A stretch of DNA of 64,000 nucleotides from Spirochaetota bacterium (GTDB lineage: Bacteria; Spirochaetota; UBA4802; JAFGDQ01), in contig JAFGSG010000105.1 of the NCBI GenBank assembly GCA_016934735.1, forward strand, positions 1 through 64,000, read 5' to 3'. A program made the translations under genes and the position numbers. This document shows positions 9,961 through 19,863 of the stretch, piece by piece (the stretch's first letter is position 1; every line of letters begins with the position of its first letter). The notes below the pieces were generated by a model. That model did not search any database. It saw only the letters and a program-made list of their open reading frames with translations, and was not told the DNA's origin.

Positions 9961-10845
9961 TTATCCTTTATTGACGACTTTATTAAGCGGATATTCAATT
10001 ATTCCGTCAGCGCCTTCGTCTATCAGAACAGGAATCAGCTCCCTGACTAATTTTTCGTTTATAACTGTTTCAACAGAAAACCAGTTGGCATTATATAGTT
10101 CCGAAACTGTAGGAGCAGTAATGCTTGGCAATATTTTTACAATAGACTGTATAATATTTTTAGGAACATTCATCTTGAGGCCGACCAGAGTGTCAGCGCT
10201 CAGTGCGCCTTTGAGAAGCAATGATATCTGCTCAATTTTTTTCTTTTTCCACGGCTCCTTGTAGCTCTTGCGGTTCGCGATCAATTTTGTGTTTGTTTCC
10301 AGCAGAGTATGAATTATTTTTAAACCATGCGCTTTGATTGTGGAGCCGGTCTCTGTTACTTCGACTATTGCGTCAACCAGGCCTTCAACCACTTTAGCTT
10401 CTGTAGCGCCCCATGAAAACTCTACTTTGACAGGAATATTTTTTTCTTTGAAATATCTTTTTGTAAAGTTTACAAGTTCTGTTGATATTGTTTTTCCCGA
10501 GCAGTCTTCTATTGAATGTATATTTGAATCTTCGGGAACAGCGAGAACCCATTTTGCTTTTTGAGTGCTCACCTTGGAGTAGATCAGATCGGTGATAAGT
10601 TCGACTTCGGATTTATTTTCAAGAACCCAGTCCAATCCGGTAAGTCCTACATCAAGCACGCCGCTTTCAACATATCTTGCCATTTCCTGTGCCCTTATGA
10701 GGGAGCATGATATTTCATCATCATCTATTGACGGGTAATAATTCCGTGATGAGACAGAAATTCTCCAGCCGGCATTTTTAAATAATTCTATAGTTGATTT
10801 TTCGAGGCTTCCTTTTGGGATCCCTAATTTTATTTTTTTTTTCAT
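9961..10845 (-). CDS. hisG: ATP phosphoribosyltransferase (long form)
   Basis: [55 protein letters not shown]-terminal regulatory domain. Confidence 0.93.
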   Translation of the reverse strand: MKKKIKLGIPKGSLEKSTIELFKNAGWRISVSSRNYYPSIDDDEISCSLIRAQEMARYVESGVLDVGLTGLDWVLENKSEVELITDLIYSKVSTQKAKWVLAVPEDSNIHSIEDCSGKTISTELVNFTKRYFKEKNIPVKVEFSWGATEAKVVEGLVDAIVEVTETGSTIKAHGLKIIHTLLETNTKLIANRKSYKEPWKKKKIEQISLLLKGALSADTLVGLKMNVPKNIIQSIVKILPSITAPTVSELYNANWFSVETVINEKLVRELIPVLIDEGADGIIEYPLNKVVNKG

Positions 10846-11225
10846 TTTTTGTCCCCATACACTTCTTCCGGATTGAATATTCTTACGCCGTCTTCGATAA
10901 AGTTACCGTTTTTATAAAGTTTATAAAAGCAGCTTTTGTATCCGGTATGACAAGCTGCGCCTCCGATTTGTTCAACTTTAAGCAGAACTGTATCATTGTC
11001 GCAGTCAACTCTGATCTCCTTTACTTTTTGAATATTACCGGAAGTTTCGCCTTTTTTCCAGAGTTCATTTCTGGATCTGCTCCAGTAATGTACGATTCCA
11101 GTTTTTAGGGTTAATTCCCATGATTCTTTATTCATAAACGCCATCATAAGTATTTCGCCGGTTCTTTCATCCTGGGCAATCGCCGGGATCAGCCCGTTTA
11201 ATTTTTTAAAATTAAGTTCTATCAT
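10842..11225 (-). CDS. hisI: phosphoribosyl-AMP cyclohydrolase
   Basis: [64 protein letters not shown]. Confidence 0.96.
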   Translation of the reverse strand: MIELNFKKLNGLIPAIAQDERTGEILMMAFMNKESWELTLKTGIVHYWSRSRNELWKKGETSGNIQKVKEIRVDCDNDTVLLKVEQIGGAACHTGYKSCFYKLYKNGNFIEDGVRIFNPEEVYGDKK

Positions 11226-11478
11226 AAATAATTTATTGTTTATATCCTTTCGAAAATAAATTGAACTTGCTGCATAGGTTGAAATAGCAGGATTCTTCCA
11301 TACCGCAGCAGCGAAGATTTCCGATATTTTTTAAAAATATGCAACAACTATATTATAAGTGTAAAAAATTAATACAATCGTAAAAAAATCTATCTGGAAA
11401 TTATTTTTAATTTATAGGCTAATTATTTTATTTAATGAGATTAGTCAAGTGACTTATAAACGGAGGCCGGGATTTATT

Positions 11479-12132
11479 TTAGCAAGATGTATCATGATTT
11501 TGAATGAGTTGCTGACATAAACGTACGCCTGTCATAGCGTCATTTGCCCATGCGTCTGCACCTGTAAAAACGCGTATTTGTTCATCCACCAGGCCGCCTA
11601 TGATAAATGATGGCACTGGCCGTATTTCTGAGCGTAGGAGTTCAATAGTAGTCCGCATGGGAGGATAGGAGGAATTAAGGAGACAGGAAAGGCCGACAAT
11701 ATGCGGTTTAATTTCTTTTGCTCTGGCAAGAAAATCGCCTGGCGGTGCATCTACACCGATATCCAATACAGTAAAACCATAACAACTTAACAGAACCCTA
11801 ATAATGTCTTTGCCGATGTAATGGATGTCTCCTTCGACTGTACCCAAAAGGACCCGTCCTCTTTCGTTCCCGGAAACCCGGCTTGTGATCAGAGGAAGAA
11901 CTTTTTCGCCTACCTGATGCATTATCTCTCCTGCCATGATTAATCCGGAGAGGAAGTATGACCCTTTTTCATACCGTTCGCCTACCATCCGGATTCCCTT
12001 CTGGCACTCTTCCATAAGAAGCAGAGGGTCAACACCTTCATTGATGCGTTTATCCACCTGATTTAGAACTGCATCCTCGTTTAAGTCAGCAATAAGATTA
12101 GAGAGCTCGGTTTGTGGTTCTGATGACTTCAT
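11479..12132 (-). CDS. corrinoid (cobalamin-binding) methyltransferase protein, MtbC/MtvC-like
   Basis: B12 base-off motif GDIHYIGKDI (DxHxxG), downstream GLSCLLNSS and FIIGGLVDEQ; B12-binding cap helices N-terminal. Confidence 0.92.
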   Translation of the reverse strand: MKSSEPQTELSNLIADLNEDAVLNQVDKRINEGVDPLLLMEECQKGIRMVGERYEKGSYFLSGLIMAGEIMHQVGEKVLPLITSRVSGNERGRVLLGTVEGDIHYIGKDIIRVLLSCYGFTVLDIGVDAPPGDFLARAKEIKPHIVGLSCLLNSSYPPMRTTIELLRSEIRPVPSFIIGGLVDEQIRVFTGADAWANDAMTGVRLCQQLIQNHDTSC

Positions 12133-12148
12133 TCCTTTCCCGTTGTAT

Positions 12149-12919
12149 TTATTGATTTTCCAAAATAATGTCGCTTGTTTCGCCCGATCCGACTCTTGTA
12201 TTAAAGCTGATCTTATCGCTTCTGCATAAAAAGTATCCCCAGCTTATCGGTCTGTTGTCAAAATCGAAGAAGATATGCTCAAGCCGGAATGAGGGTAAAG
12301 AAGTGTCTACCAATAAAAGATGGGCTTCAGTCTCACTGAGTATTGCAGGCTTTATGGATATCTCACCGCGTTTGAGACTTGCTTCGCCTCTGCCGGTAAA
12401 AAGACCATAAAGTGCGGTAACTCCCATTTCCGATTCAACGGTGGGATGGGTTGGATTGTAAATTAAATATTCCTGATGGTAAAATACCGGCTCCATATCC
12501 TTCATTATTAATCTGCGGATAAGTATGACCCTTGTATCCGGCTTAATGTTCAGCTTTAACGCTATATCTGCATTTGCTTTGATTATCTTGACTTCAAGCA
12601 ATTTGACTTTAGTATCAATATTTCCGCTGAAAATATCCTGCAACTCACGTGAACCGAATTTTACGGAGTGTAATTCGATTGCTTTTACAAAGGTGCCTCG
12701 TCCCTGCGTAGTGCTGACAACGCCTTCCTGAAGAAGGATGTTAATTGCTCTGCGAACCGTCATCGGACTTACATTATAAGACTTGCATAGCTGCGATTCA
12801 GATGGCAGGCGCCCGCCGGGGCGAAATTTGCCGGAATCTATCTGACTTCGCAGAATATTAACAAGCTGAATATAAGCGGGTTTGAACGATTTTCGATCTA
12901 TATTTGAATTATATTCCAT
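12149..12919 (-). CDS. GntR-family regulator (UTRA/HutC type)
   Basis: YIQLVNILRSQIDSGKFRPGGRLPSESQLCKSYNVSPMTVRRAINILLQEGVVSTTQGRGTFV plus UTRA-like C-terminal domain. Confidence 0.95.
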   Translation of the reverse strand: MEYNSNIDRKSFKPAYIQLVNILRSQIDSGKFRPGGRLPSESQLCKSYNVSPMTVRRAINILLQEGVVSTTQGRGTFVKAIELHSVKFGSRELQDIFSGNIDTKVKLLEVKIIKANADIALKLNIKPDTRVILIRRLIMKDMEPVFYHQEYLIYNPTHPTVESEMGVTALYGLFTGRGEASLKRGEISIKPAILSETEAHLLLVDTSLPSFRLEHIFFDFDNRPISWGYFLCRSDKISFNTRVGSGETSDIILENQ

Positions 12920-13063
12920 AATATGCTAGTAATTGAGTTGCTAAATGGAACTTGTATGTATATATATTGTTTTGTCAACTCGAAAAGTGTTATATCTATT
13001 AAAAAATATATTATGATGAAATATTGGAGATCATTTTTATTCATTATTATTATTTTTTTTATC

Positions 13064-13091
13064 TTGACAAACATCCCTATATAATATAATA
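13064..13091 (+). promoter_or_regulatory. candidate promoter for UroD-family gene (TTGACA 13064-13069, AT-rich -10)
   Basis: ttgaca followed at 15-17 nt by tataat/taataa-like hexamers; divergent from the GntR gene. Confidence 0.45.
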
Positions 13092-13229
13092 AGTTTAAAG
13101 GATGTAAATATTAATTTTTTTGACGATTATTTAATAATTGTCATATTTTATTAATGCTTTTAATAAAATCATTAAATTATAATAAAAATCATAGTTGTCT
13201 AATAATTACAATGAATAGGAGGGCTGGTT

Positions 13230-14480
13230 ATGAGTAAAACACCTGAAATGCTTTATAATGAACGGGAAAAAAGAGTGTTGGATGTTATAGCTTTAAAAAA
13301 ACCGGATAGAATACCGATTATGGTCATGTTCAGCTTTTTCCCCGCCAAATATTCAGGAATGACAACAGAAGAGGTCATGTACGATCCGGACAAACTCTGG
13401 AATGCTCAATGGAAGGTGATGACCGACTTTGAGCAGGATATGGAGCAGAATCCTTTTGCCCTGCGTTTCACGGGTCCTTTACTTGAAGCTCTTGATTTCA
13501 AACAATTGAAGTGGCCTGGTCATGGGGTAGGGCCTAATTATTCATATCAGTTTGTTGAAGGTGAATATATGGCCGCAGATGAATATGATCATTACCTTCT
13601 TGATCCTACTGATTTTATGATCCGTAAATACTGGCCTCGTATATTCGGCAACATGAAAGCGCTTGAGAAACTTCCTCCTCTTCATAATATTATAACATAT
13701 TCTATGGGTGTTCCGACAGGATTTGCTATTTTCGCCGCTCCTGATGTTCAGCAGGCTCTGGATACGTTCAAGAAAGCAGGAGAGAAGTCTGCTCAGCTTG
13801 CTTCATATGCCAAATCGTTCAGCGAAAAAACAAAGGAAGCCGGATTTCCATTGCAGACAGGCGGTTTCTGCCAGGCTCCCTTTGACACTCTCGGGGATTA
13901 TTTCAGGGGTATGAAAGGGCTTATGCTGGATATGTACCGAAGGCCGGATAAGATAGTCAAAGCATGTGAGAAGCTTTTTCACTTTATGCTTGAAATGGCA
14001 CTTAACGCGGCAAAGAACACAGGTAATCCCCGCATATTTATTCCGATTCATAAAGGAATCGATGGTTTTATGTCCGAGGAGCAGTTTAAGAAATTATTCT
14101 GGCCGACTCTAAGGGATCTGATGATTGAACTTATCAATAATGGTTTAACTCCATGTCCGTTATGGGAAGGGAACTGTACTTCGCGTCTTGAAATCATAAA
14201 GGATATTCCGGCCGGCAAAGCAATTTATTCTTTTGAAGCAACGGATATTTTTAAAGCAAAGGAAGTGCTCGGCGACACAGTATGCATCAGGGGAAATGTA
14301 CCCGCATCTATTCTGTCGACTGGTACGCCTGATGATGTGCGGGCATACTGTAAAAAATTGATTGATGTAGCCGGCAGGGACGGCGGATATATTATGGACG
14401 CGTCAACCGGACTTGATGATGCAAAAGTGGAGAATGTAAAAGCAATGTTTGATTTCACCAGAGAGTACGGTGCGTATTAA
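13230..14480 (+). CDS. uroporphyrinogen decarboxylase-family methyltransferase (candidate methyltransferase I)
   Basis: UroD/MtaA-like fold pattern: REKRVLDVIALKKPDRIPI, GGFCQAPFDTLGDYFRGMKGLMLDMYRRPDKI, CIRGNVPASILSTGTPDDV. Confidence 0.85.
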   Translation: MSKTPEMLYNEREKRVLDVIALKKPDRIPIMVMFSFFPAKYSGMTTEEVMYDPDKLWNAQWKVMTDFEQDMEQNPFALRFTGPLLEALDFKQLKWPGHGVGPNYSYQFVEGEYMAADEYDHYLLDPTDFMIRKYWPRIFGNMKALEKLPPLHNIITYSMGVPTGFAIFAAPDVQQALDTFKKAGEKSAQLASYAKSFSEKTKEAGFPLQTGGFCQAPFDTLGDYFRGMKGLMLDMYRRPDKIVKACEKLFHFMLEMALNAAKNTGNPRIFIPIHKGIDGFMSEEQFKKLFWPTLRDLMIELINNGLTPCPLWEGNCTSRLEIIKDIPAGKAIYSFEATDIFKAKEVLGDTVCIRGNVPASILSTGTPDDVRAYCKKLIDVAGRDGGYIMDASTGLDDAKVENVKAMFDFTREYGAY

Positions 14481-14613
14481 TACTTTACTTTTTTTATTTA
14501 TACTATTACAATAATGTATTTATTAAAGATAACAATATATTAAATTATAATATAAATCGGTAAATTCAGCATATTTTTCAATTTTTTATAACATGTGTTA
14601 TTGTAAAAAGACA

Positions 14614-14642
14614 TTGACAGTTTTTACAATAATATATGATAT
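14614..14642 (+). promoter_or_regulatory. candidate sigma70-type promoter for fhs (TTGACA, 17-nt spacer, TGATAT)
   Basis: ttgaca at 14614-14619 within a 12-bp perfect inverted repeat (14598-14609/14621-14632). Confidence 0.5.
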
Positions 14643-14713
14643 TTATACACAATGCTTAACTAATGTACTCTGTGTTTAAATAGTTTAAATTTATTTATTT
14701 AAGAGGTATTTCA

Positions 14714-16474
14714 ATGTATTACGATCCAACACAAATGACGGACTGGCAAATATCAGAAGCTGCCGAAGAAAGGATGAAAGTGTCCTTTCAGCTTCAGGAC
14801 GAACTGGGATTAAAATGGGAGGAAATGCTTCCCTTTGGAAGAGTCAGCAGGCTGGATTTTATAAAGATTCTGGAAAGGCTGGAAAAGAAAGAAGACGGCA
14901 AATATATAGATATAACTGCAATTACACCTACACCTTTGGGAGAAGGTAAGACCACAACCACTATGGGACTTATTGAAGGCCTTGGCAAGAGAGGCAAAAA
15001 AGTAGGGGGAGCCATAAGACAGCCCTCTACCGGCCCGACAATGAATGTAAAAGGAAGCGCGTCCGGCGGAGGCAATGCGCAGGTTATACCGCTAACTGAA
15101 TTCTCTCTTGGATTAACGGGCGATATTAATGCTGTAATGAATGCTCATAATCTTGCTATGGTTGCACTTACTTCCAGAATGCAACATGAGAGAAATTACG
15201 GAGATGACGAACTCGCAAAAAGAAATCTTAAGCGTCTTGACATTGATCCGAAAAGCGTTCAAATGGGATGGGTTATGGATTTTTGCGCCCAGAGCCTTAG
15301 GAATATTGCAATAGGTCTTGGCGGCAAGATGGACGGATATATGATGCAGTCCAGATTTGACATAGCTGTCAGCTCTGAAGTTATGGCAATTCTCTCAATT
15401 GCCAGAGATCTTAAAGATATGCGTGAAAGGATCGGAAAGATAACAGTTGCTTATTCTAAATACGGCAAACCCGTGACAACAGAAGATCTTGAGGTGGCCG
15501 GAGCTATGACAGCATTTATGAGGAATAGCATAAATCCGACCTTACTTCAGACAGTTGAAGGGCAGCCGGTAATGATCCATGCCGGGCCGTTTGCTAACAT
15601 CGCAATCGGGCAGTCGTCAATTATTGCGGATAGAGTCGGACTCAAACTCTTTGACTATCATGTCACTGAAAGCGGATTCGCGAGCGATATCGGTTTCGAA
15701 AAGTTCTGGAATGTGAAATGCCGCATAAGCGGTATGAAACCGCATGTGGCTGTAATCACGGCAACTATCAGGGCATTAAAGATGCACGGAGGAGGACCCA
15801 GAGTGGCTCCCGGGATCGCGCTGGCTCCGGAGTACAGAAAAAAGAATCTTGCTTTGCTTGAAAAAGGAATGCCAAACCTGCTTCACCATATTAAAATTGT
15901 AAAACAGTCAGGAATGCATCCGGTTGTATGTATAAACGGTTTTGCTACGGATACAAAAGAAGAAATCGCTCTTGTCCGGAGAATGGCTGAGAAAGCAGGT
16001 GCGCGCGTAGCGTTTTCGGAACATTGGATGAAAGGCGGTGAAGGCGCTTTGGAACTCGCGGATGCGGTAATTGATGCCTGCAATGAGAAAACGAAATTCA
16101 AGTATCTTTATCCGCTTGATATGCCTTTAAGAAAAAGAGTGGAATTGATCGCGAAAAAGATTTACGGTGCATCCGGGGTTTTATGGATTCCGGAGGCGGA
16201 AGCAAAAGCCAGGAAACTGGAAGCTGATCCTACAAAGAAGGATTACAATACAATGATGGTAAAGACTCATTTAAGCTTGTCACATGAGCCTGATCAGAAA
16301 GGAGTACCGAAAGGGTGGGTGCTTCCGGTAAGAGATATACTCGTATATGACGGCGCAAAATTTTTATGCCCGGTAACGGGTACTATTAGCCTTATGCCAG
16401 GCACTAGTTCTAATCCTGCTTACAGACAAATAGATGTTGATGTTGAAACTGGAAGGATTAAGGGTTTATTCTGA
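14714..16474 (+). CDS. fhs: formate--tetrahydrofolate ligase
   Basis: [48 protein letters not shown]. Confidence 0.97.
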   Translation: MYYDPTQMTDWQISEAAEERMKVSFQLQDELGLKWEEMLPFGRVSRLDFIKILERLEKKEDGKYIDITAITPTPLGEGKTTTTMGLIEGLGKRGKKVGGAIRQPSTGPTMNVKGSASGGGNAQVIPLTEFSLGLTGDINAVMNAHNLAMVALTSRMQHERNYGDDELAKRNLKRLDIDPKSVQMGWVMDFCAQSLRNIAIGLGGKMDGYMMQSRFDIAVSSEVMAILSIARDLKDMRERIGKITVAYSKYGKPVTTEDLEVAGAMTAFMRNSINPTLLQTVEGQPVMIHAGPFANIAIGQSSIIADRVGLKLFDYHVTESGFASDIGFEKFWNVKCRISGMKPHVAVITATIRALKMHGGGPRVAPGIALAPEYRKKNLALLEKGMPNLLHHIKIVKQSGMHPVVCINGFATDTKEEIALVRRMAEKAGARVAFSEHWMKGGEGALELADAVIDACNEKTKFKYLYPLDMPLRKRVELIAKKIYGASGVLWIPEAEAKARKLEADPTKKDYNTMMVKTHLSLSHEPDQKGVPKGWVLPVRDILVYDGAKFLCPVTGTISLMPGTSSNPAYRQIDVDVETGRIKGLF

Positions 16475-16667
16475 TATATATTAAGATTTGTTTTTAATAA
16501 TCAGCCAACAGGTTCGATTCATAATGGTATTTGTTTTACCGGAGGTGTTGGCAAAGTGGAAACTTCCATTAAGATTTTTGGCATCAATGCTTTATCAACG
16601 CTCTTTATGTAACAGGTAACCGGTGCTAAAGACATGAAAAATCATTTAAAATTTTAAGGAGAAAACC

Positions 16668-17528
16668 ATGGAAACACGTGTAGTCAGTCACAAAGGCAAA
16701 GAAGTAATAATTGGAGATAAGCTCCCTACTGTTCTCATCGGTGAGAGAATAAATCCTTTCGGCAAAGGGCCGATAAAGGAGGGCATGATATCCGGCAATA
16801 TGGAACCTATCCGTCAGGAAGCAATAAAACAGGTGGAAACCGGCGCAGATATACTCATTGTAAGTGTGGCTGCTTTCGGTGTTGACGAAAATGTAATTTT
16901 TCCCAAAGCTGTTGAAGCTGTCATGAATGCGGTAGATGTTCCGATATGCCTTGAAAGCAGAAATCCGGTTGCACTTGAGAAAGCCCTGCAACTGGGATGC
17001 GGTAAGCCAATTATCAGTTCTGTAAATGGTGAAAAGGAGCTTTTGAATAATCTGCTGCCTCTGGTGAAAAAATATGATACTTCTCTTGTTATTCTGGCTT
17101 CTGACTCAAATGGCATACCCAATAATTCTCAAAAAAGACTACAGATACTGACAGATATTTGTAACAATGCAAAGGAAATGGGAATTGGCCCTGAAAGACT
17201 GCTCGCAGACTGCATAGCGGAATCCAGCGCTGTAAACAGTATGGCCGGTCTTCTTACAATGGAAACCATGCGAATGGTAAAAACAGACCTCGGCATTAAC
17301 TTTGTTCTGGGAGCCAGTAACGTCTCCTTCGGACTGCCGGACAGGCCGGTCATCAATGCTGTATTCCTCGCACTGGCAATAAATGCCGGGCTCAATTCGG
17401 CAATAGTAAATGCCGCAAAGATGAAACCTTACATTATGGCAACTGATCTGATGTTGGGCCTTGATCCAAAGGCGCGCCGTTACACTACTTATTTTAGAAA
17501 AATGAAAAGCCAGGCAGCTGCCAAATAA
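16668..17528 (+). CDS. methyltetrahydrofolate-type methyltransferase (pterin-binding, MtvA/MtgA-like methyltransferase II)
   Basis: DHPS-like TIM barrel: VLIGERINPFGKGPIKEGM, ETGADILIVSV, VPICLESRNPVALEKAL, FVLGASNVSFGLP, ATDLMLGLDPKA. Confidence 0.87.
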   Translation: METRVVSHKGKEVIIGDKLPTVLIGERINPFGKGPIKEGMISGNMEPIRQEAIKQVETGADILIVSVAAFGVDENVIFPKAVEAVMNAVDVPICLESRNPVALEKALQLGCGKPIISSVNGEKELLNNLLPLVKKYDTSLVILASDSNGIPNNSQKRLQILTDICNNAKEMGIGPERLLADCIAESSAVNSMAGLLTMETMRMVKTDLGINFVLGASNVSFGLPDRPVINAVFLALAINAGLNSAIVNAAKMKPYIMATDLMLGLDPKARRYTTYFRKMKSQAAAK

Positions 17529-17660
17529 AATTCAGTTACAGAATTATGGGAATAATGACTGTTGTTTCTGACTCTCTGTGATAAATCTACATCTAATAGT
17601 ATAGCAAGTATTCGAAATTGCTAAATATTATATCTGCGATATGGAGGAAGGGGTCTTGTT

Positions 17661-19529
17661 ATGAAGACATGTAAGGTTATTTTTGCGCCTTCGTCCAAAG
17701 AAGTTATTGTTAATGAAGGTTCAAGTATTCTTGATGCTGCAAGAACGGCAAATGTCTATATTGATTCTCATTGCAGCGGGAAGGGTACCTGCGGTAAATG
17801 CAAAGTACGCGTTATAGAAGGCAATGTTAATCCGGTAACCCTAAATGAGATTAAATTTATCAATGAGAGTGACAGAGAACTTGGTTTCAGGCTGGCATGC
17901 ATGACTATGGTCGACAGTGACCTTACGGTTTTTTTGCCGGGAGAAAATATTATTAAAGCCAAGACGGCAGACAAACTTTTTTCAAAAAGAACCGACGTAA
18001 ATAATCCCGCAGTAAAAAGTTATTATGTAGAACTTGTTTCCGGTAAAGACGATCACAGTCGTTCCTATCTTGATGAAATGAAGAAATATCTGTATGAGAG
18101 ATACGGACTGAAAGATTTGGACTGCGATATCAATGCACTTCAAAGTCTTGTGCATACAATGAAAGAAGGCAAAGGCAATGCTACTGTTTTTATCTGGATG
18201 GACAAAGAGATTATCAGCCTTCGGCCAGGGCAGGATGAAAAAAGTCTTGGTCTGGCTCTCGATATCGGAACGACCACAGTTGCTCTTTATTTATGCGACC
18301 TTCAAAACGGCGAAGTTATCTCAAGCGGATCAGTCACCAATCCGCAGGTGCTTTTCGGAACGGATATAATGTCGCGCATAAATTTTTCAGTCGATCATCC
18401 CGCCGTAGGAATAAAAAAGATGCAGACGGAACTAATACGTTCAGTGAATGCCATTGTGAACCGGATGACCGAAGACAACGGAGTGTCAAATCAGCAGATT
18501 CTGGACATGACGGTTGTAGGCAATACTGTTATGCACCATATTTTTCTAGGCATAGCACCGGATCATCTCGGACTCTGGCCGTTCAGCCCGTCTGTTCAGG
18601 AGTCAGTAAATGTGAAAGCGCGCGAATTCGGAATACGCATTAATCCTGCTGCTTATGTCCATGTACTGCCTGTTGAAGCGGGTTTTGTGGGCGCGGACAA
18701 TGTCGGCGTATTGCTTTCTGAAACACCTTACAATCAGGAGGAAATGTCTCTTACCATTGACCTTGGTACAAACGGCGAAATTGTACTCGGAAATAAAGAC
18801 ACACTCTTATCATGTTCGTGTGCAACAGGCCCTGCGCTTGAGGGAGCGCATATTGTAAGCGGCATGAGGGCATCGGCTGGAGCAATTGAAAAAGTAAGTA
18901 TAGATCCAGAGACTTTCGAGGTAGACTATAAAGTAATCGGTGCAGATGATCCCAACATTGAAAACGGCGATGTCATAAAACCTATAGGCATTTGTGGTTC
19001 AGGAATAATTGATACAGTAGCGCATTTTTTTAAGACAGGCCTGATTGGAGAAAGCGGAGCCTTTAATCAGAATATTAAAACTCCAAGGTTAAGGAAAGGG
19101 CATTCCGGTGTGATGGAATTTGTACTTGCATGGAAAGATGAGACTGCAACAGGGAATGATATTGTCTTAAGCCAGAAAGACGTACGTCAGATTCAACTGG
19201 CAAAAGGTGCTTTACATGGGGGATGCAGAATCTTAATGAGCCGTTTGAATATAACATCTATTAAGAAAATGGTGATTGCTGGAGCTTTCGGTATGCATAT
19301 TGACAAGGAAAATGCTCTTACTATAGGGCTGTTCCCGTGGTGTGAGCCGGAAAATATAATTATGGCAGGCAACTCTGCAGGCCATGGCGCATATTTGGCG
19401 CTTGTAAATATAGAAAAGAGAAATGAAGCCGATAGAATCGCAAAAGATGTCATCCACATTGAGTTGGCTCTGGAAAAGGAGTTTCAAACTCAATTTATGA
19501 AAGCTCTTTCAATACCGTATGAGCCATAA
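17661..19529 (+). CDS. RACo-like reductive activator of corrinoid protein (2Fe-2S plus ASKHA/DUF4445)
   Basis: 2Fe-2S motif CSGKGTCGKCKVRV...LACMT; ASKHA phosphate loop LGLALDIGTTTVALYL; LTIDLGTNGEIVLG; AGAFGMHIDKENALTIGLFP. Confidence 0.92.
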   Translation: MKTCKVIFAPSSKEVIVNEGSSILDAARTANVYIDSHCSGKGTCGKCKVRVIEGNVNPVTLNEIKFINESDRELGFRLACMTMVDSDLTVFLPGENIIKAKTADKLFSKRTDVNNPAVKSYYVELVSGKDDHSRSYLDEMKKYLYERYGLKDLDCDINALQSLVHTMKEGKGNATVFIWMDKEIISLRPGQDEKSLGLALDIGTTTVALYLCDLQNGEVISSGSVTNPQVLFGTDIMSRINFSVDHPAVGIKKMQTELIRSVNAIVNRMTEDNGVSNQQILDMTVVGNTVMHHIFLGIAPDHLGLWPFSPSVQESVNVKAREFGIRINPAAYVHVLPVEAGFVGADNVGVLLSETPYNQEEMSLTIDLGTNGEIVLGNKDTLLSCSCATGPALEGAHIVSGMRASAGAIEKVSIDPETFEVDYKVIGADDPNIENGDVIKPIGICGSGIIDTVAHFFKTGLIGESGAFNQNIKTPRLRKGHSGVMEFVLAWKDETATGNDIVLSQKDVRQIQLAKGALHGGCRILMSRLNITSIKKMVIAGAFGMHIDKENALTIGLFPWCEPENIIMAGNSAGHGAYLALVNIEKRNEADRIAKDVIHIELALEKEFQTQFMKALSIPYEP

Positions 19530-19791
19530 AAATTTATTGACAAGTATGCTATACTGTTGGACAGTATAATCGTCAGTAATCTGGAATGTAATATAAATGA
19601 AATATACGGAATAGCTATGATATTGGACTATGTTCTTTAATAAAGAAAAATTTTAAGATACATCCTGAATTAGTTGTTAGTTGCATGTTCAACCGGTTTT
19701 TTGATAGATAGAATAAATTTTATATAAAGCTATATATTTTTACTGGTTTTATTATTCATTTTACAATTTAAAATACATATGTTTTAAAACC

Positions 19792-19820
19792 TTGACAAAA
19801 TTTTTGAATATAAATATATA
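19792..19820 (+). promoter_or_regulatory. candidate promoter for CooC-like gene (TTGACA-17-TATATA)
   Basis: ttgaca 19792-19797, tatata 19815-19820; followed by palindrome 19819-19836. Confidence 0.55.
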
Positions 19821-19863
19821 TCAGTATATATTGATAATACGATATTTAAAAAATGAATAATTT

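Noticed and set aside
12920-13229. Cobalamin riboswitch considered near the corrinoid genes
   Set aside because: I could not identify a B12-box-like conserved core (GCCACTG) or the expected architecture; only AT-rich palindromes are visible.
16475-16667. Short frame NQPTGSIHNGICFTGGVGKVETSIKIFGINALSTLFM in the fhs-MT II gap, with a P-loop-like GGVGK
   Set aside because: No start codon or RBS, too short, and no clear homology to a P-loop gene; likely coincidence or an unrecognisable remnant.
19551-19569. Perfect hairpin tatactgt-tgg-acagtata after the RACo-like gene considered as terminator
   Set aside because: AT-rich stem without a T-run; possible operator, but insufficient evidence to call.
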